Source: Alphaproteobacteria bacterium
GTDB taxonomy: Bacteria > Pseudomonadota > Alphaproteobacteria > Rhizobiales > Aestuariivirgaceae
DNA: 32,171 nucleotides
Direction of reading: 5' to 3'
Assembly: GCA_024279095.1 (NCBI GenBank)
Contig: JAJRRY010000218.1
Span: 1 to 32,171, forward strand
Position 1 is the stretch's first letter, and each line of letters opens with the position of its first letter. A program made the position numbers and the translations under genes. The notes under the pieces are model-generated. The model ran no database searches. It was not told where the DNA came from and saw only the letters and a program-made list of their open reading frames with translations. Below are positions 32,153-32,171 of the stretch, one piece after another.

Positions 32153-32171
32153 ATGATCATAATCGTCGACA
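32153..32171 (+). CDS. Start of a further gene, possibly an FtcR/Rem-type response regulator (3' end outside window)
   Basis: An ATG at 32153, preceded by GGGAGAGAGG, opens the reading MIIIVD up to the window edge. A short beta strand ending in aspartate is how OmpR-like receiver domains begin. In the rhizobial flagellar cluster the master regulator Rem/FtcR, with a very similar MIVVVD start, is encoded near this position. Six residues are too few for a firm call. Confidence 0.4.

Overview
The window is GC-rich alphaproteobacterial chromosome. The class is supported by several independent marks: an RcdA-type (DUF1465) cell-cycle adaptor, the SdhAF4-like DUF1674 protein, a DUF882 murein peptidase, and a flagellar locus whose order (flgB-flgC-fliE-flgG-flgA-flgI-motE-flgH-fliL-fliP-flagellin, then motB-motC-fliK-transglycosylase) matches the Sinorhizobium/Brucella type. 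I cannot name a genus. No tRNA, rRNA, CRISPR array, insertion sequence or prophage gene is visible.

Left part (1-9300): the end of sdhA and all of sdhB, a small ArsR-type regulator behind a pair of inverted repeats, and an SH3 envelope protein. A minus-strand block follows: thiamine pyrophosphokinase, a MepK-like murein peptidase, DUF971, Trm112, the thioredoxin-TPR chaperone CnoX, an SdhAF4-like assembly factor and thioredoxin TrxC. A dihydrolipoamide-dehydrogenase-like flavoprotein is divergent from trxC and ends in a clear intrinsic terminator.

Middle (9300-17600): an AT-rich leader precedes a tight operon of an enlarged YeiH-type transporter, a 62-residue membrane protein, a universal stress protein and a Trp-rich membrane-anchored protein. 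htpX and rsmB follow. A gene-free 408-bp stretch contains a CtrA-box-like site, three stem-forming repeats and a strong terminator, which together look like a small-RNA gene. Next come rcdA, with its own candidate promoter and terminator, and mmsA.

Right part (17600-32171): a flagellar cluster. The rod, ring and export genes flgB to fliP form one tightly packed operon. A single flagellin gene has a hairpin-rich 5' leader and a structured 3' region with an exposed anti-Shine-Dalgarno-like loop. A second operon, fliF-fliH-motB-motC-fliK, uses 4-base ATGA overlaps throughout and is followed by a flagellar lytic transglycosylase. The first codons of another gene, possibly an FtcR/Rem-type regulator, reach the right edge. 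fliG, fliM, fliN, motA, flaF and flbT are not in the window.

The most interesting signals are non-coding: the flagellin 3' structured RNA, the candidate small RNA upstream of rcdA, the flagellin leader hairpins, a full-consensus CtrA box upstream of the murein peptidase, and 31-bp-spaced direct repeats upstream of flgB. RcdA promotes CtrA proteolysis in Caulobacter, and CtrA controls flagellar genes there, so these elements may belong to one cell-cycle/motility circuit. That link is inference.
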